The notes under the pieces are model-generated. The model was not told the DNA's origin, ran no database searches, and was given only the letters and a program-made list of their open reading frames with translations. A stretch of DNA of 64,000 nt from Fistularia commersonii (Eukaryota; Chordata; Actinopteri; Syngnathiformes; Fistulariidae), in NCBI GenBank assembly GCA_037954325.1, contig JBBMNZ010000006.1, positions 735,001-799,000 of the forward strand, given 5' to 3'. Below, piece by piece: positions 62,330 through 64,000 of the stretch (within the stretch, counting starts at the first letter, position 1; each line of letters opens with the position of its first letter). The translations under genes were made by a program, and so were the position numbers.

Positions 62330-63260
62330 TTACTGTAGTTCAGTATGGCTTGGTGGGCACGATACGTTGCCCCCAACTAGCCACACCTCAAATAGCCAAA
62401 CTCGCTGTTCACAACTTGCCGAATCATCTGTCCACTGCTAGATACGCCTGTTGTACCCAACTTGCCAAGCCCACTGTCCACTTCATGCTAGCAATGCTCA
62501 CTTCACCTAACTTGCTGCAACCACTGTCCACAAATTGCCTAATCATCAGTCCACAAGTAGCTGGACCTGCCGTACTCAACTTGCCAAATAATTTGTCCTC
62601 AACTAGCAAGCCCCACTGTCCACAACTAGCCATAAACCTAGCCAACCACGCTCACTATCCACAAATCATCTGTCCCCAGCTAGCCGCTCCTACGTTCAAC
62701 AGCTAGCTACGCCCACTGTCCACAACTAGGTGCCCCCTATTGTCCACAACCAGGCATAACCCTTCACCCTTCACCTAACCAACCACCCCCCTACCACAGA
62801 TAACCAAATCATCTGCCCACCGCTAGCTAGTCCCATTGTCCCCAACTAGCCGCACTAACTGTCCACAACTAGCCATATACACTTCACCCAACTAACCACA
62901 CCCACTGTCCACAGATAACCAAGTCATCTGTCCTCAACTAGCTAGACCCATTGTCCACAACTAGCCATACACCTAGCCAACCATGCTCACTGTCCACAAA
63001 TCATCTGTCCTCAACTAGCCGCTCCTACGGCTCAAAACTAGCTACATCTACTGTCCCCAACTAGCCGCACCTACGTTCAACAGCTAGCTACGCCCACTGT
63101 CCACATCTAGGTGCCCCCTGTTGTTCACCTAACCAACCTCCCCCCCTGCCACAGAGAACCAAATCATCTGCCCACAACTAGCTAGTCCCATTGTCCCCAA
63201 ACAGCCGCACCCACTGTCCACAACAAGGTGTCCCAAATGTCCTTGATTGGCCTCACCAAC
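62330..63260. repeat. Degenerate ACTGTCCACAACTAGCC repeat
   Basis: Over 900 bp of diverged units of about 25-27 bp with words CCCACTGTCCACAACTAG, CAAATCATCTGTCC and AGCTAGCTACGCCC. Non-coding. Confidence 0.92.
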
Positions 63261-63501
63261 TGTGCAACTAAGCCACATCTAGTCCACAAGTAGTGCCTGA
63301 CAGTGAATCCCCTGCCATCACAGAGGTTCTCCTCCACCGAACTCCCGTCACCTGGACTTGCCATTTCACGGGAACTTAGCGGCACCTTTCGAAGCGTCCA
63401 AGATGGGGCGGTGCAGGAATCTGATCAGCGGCACTGAAGGAATCTGGCCAGCGGTCTTCAGCCGGGTGATGGCAGACAGACTGGAGGGGGCAGGGAGGGC
63501 C

Positions 63502-63533
<32 letters not shown>

Positions 63534-64000
63534 CCTGGCGGGGGGTAGTAGATGTGTTTACTATGTGTAATGAACCAATCAGCAGGCCGCCCAGAGGGGT
63601 TTGTAGGGGTGCCAGTCAGGGGGGGAAGGGGTTTTGTTGCCCACCCCATCTTTCCTCCCCCAAATGTGGGTCACTGCACATCCTCTGGTGATGGCGCTCA
63701 TATTTCTGTAAGAACAATAACCCCTCCACCCGAACCCTGCCCCCACGCCCGCTCCCGAAACTCCTATCAAATCACTTCTTCGTTAACGACGGCCTTAATT
63801 AATCTACGTTGCCTCGTTCGCCCCCACCTCCCCTCCCCAGCTGTCCGCCGCCTTGTTATTATCCAGCTATTTCCCCCGATCGTCTTTTTTTTGGGTCATC
63901 CCGTGTGACAGGAGACGACGTCCATAGGAGGCCGACTCGGTCTTATTAAAAAACAAGACGCCCTCCTCCCAGCACCGCCGCTTTGTTTGGATCCTGCAGG
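63261..64000. other. Right end of window, nothing recognised
   Basis: One TG run at about 63507-63533. I see no exon, RNA gene or repeat of note in the rest. Confidence 0.6.

Overview
The window is nuclear DNA from a vertebrate, almost certainly a ray-finned (teleost) fish. The genes are intron-rich with canonical GT-AG junctions and short introns. Dinucleotide (CA)n/(TG)n arrays are extremely dense, and there are relics of Tc1-like and non-LTR elements and many local minisatellites. Four protein-coding genes can be assembled exon by exon; in all four the intron phases close over the whole model.

Left block (about 5.5-37.5 kb): a zc3h12c-like gene (Regnase family RNase, + strand, 5 coding exons, 687 codons) lies tail-to-tail with a radixin-like ERM gene, rdx (- strand, 14 coding exons, 572 codons). 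The two inferred poly(A) signals are about 170 bp apart. The first coding exon of rdx carries only four codons and is followed by a 10.4 kb intron. A non-coding first exon and a TATA-like promoter are proposed near 37.5 kb. ZC3H12C and RDX are also neighbours on human 11q22.

Right block (about 39.4-58.3 kb): cenpj/CPAP (+ strand, 17 coding exons, 1106 codons; centriole-length factor) lies tail-to-tail with rnf17/tdrd4 (- strand, 28 proposed coding exons, 1169 codons; germline Tudor protein). This matches the CENPJ-RNF17 pair on human 13q12. The window therefore joins two vertebrate synteny blocks, with rdx and cenpj now head-to-head across about 2 kb.

The rest is non-coding: 0-5.5 kb upstream of zc3h12c, large rdx introns, and 58.3-64 kb upstream of rnf17. 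It holds microsatellites, at least eight minisatellites, several dispersed repeat families and one degenerate Tc1-like transposon inside cenpj. There is no CRISPR array, operon or prokaryotic-type system. I found no convincing new biological system. The best leads are a 3'UTR/intron duplication shared by zc3h12c and rdx, UG-repeat tracts used as 3' splice-site tracts, minisatellites growing from one dispersed element, and an rnf17 model without a visible RING or one Tudor unit.
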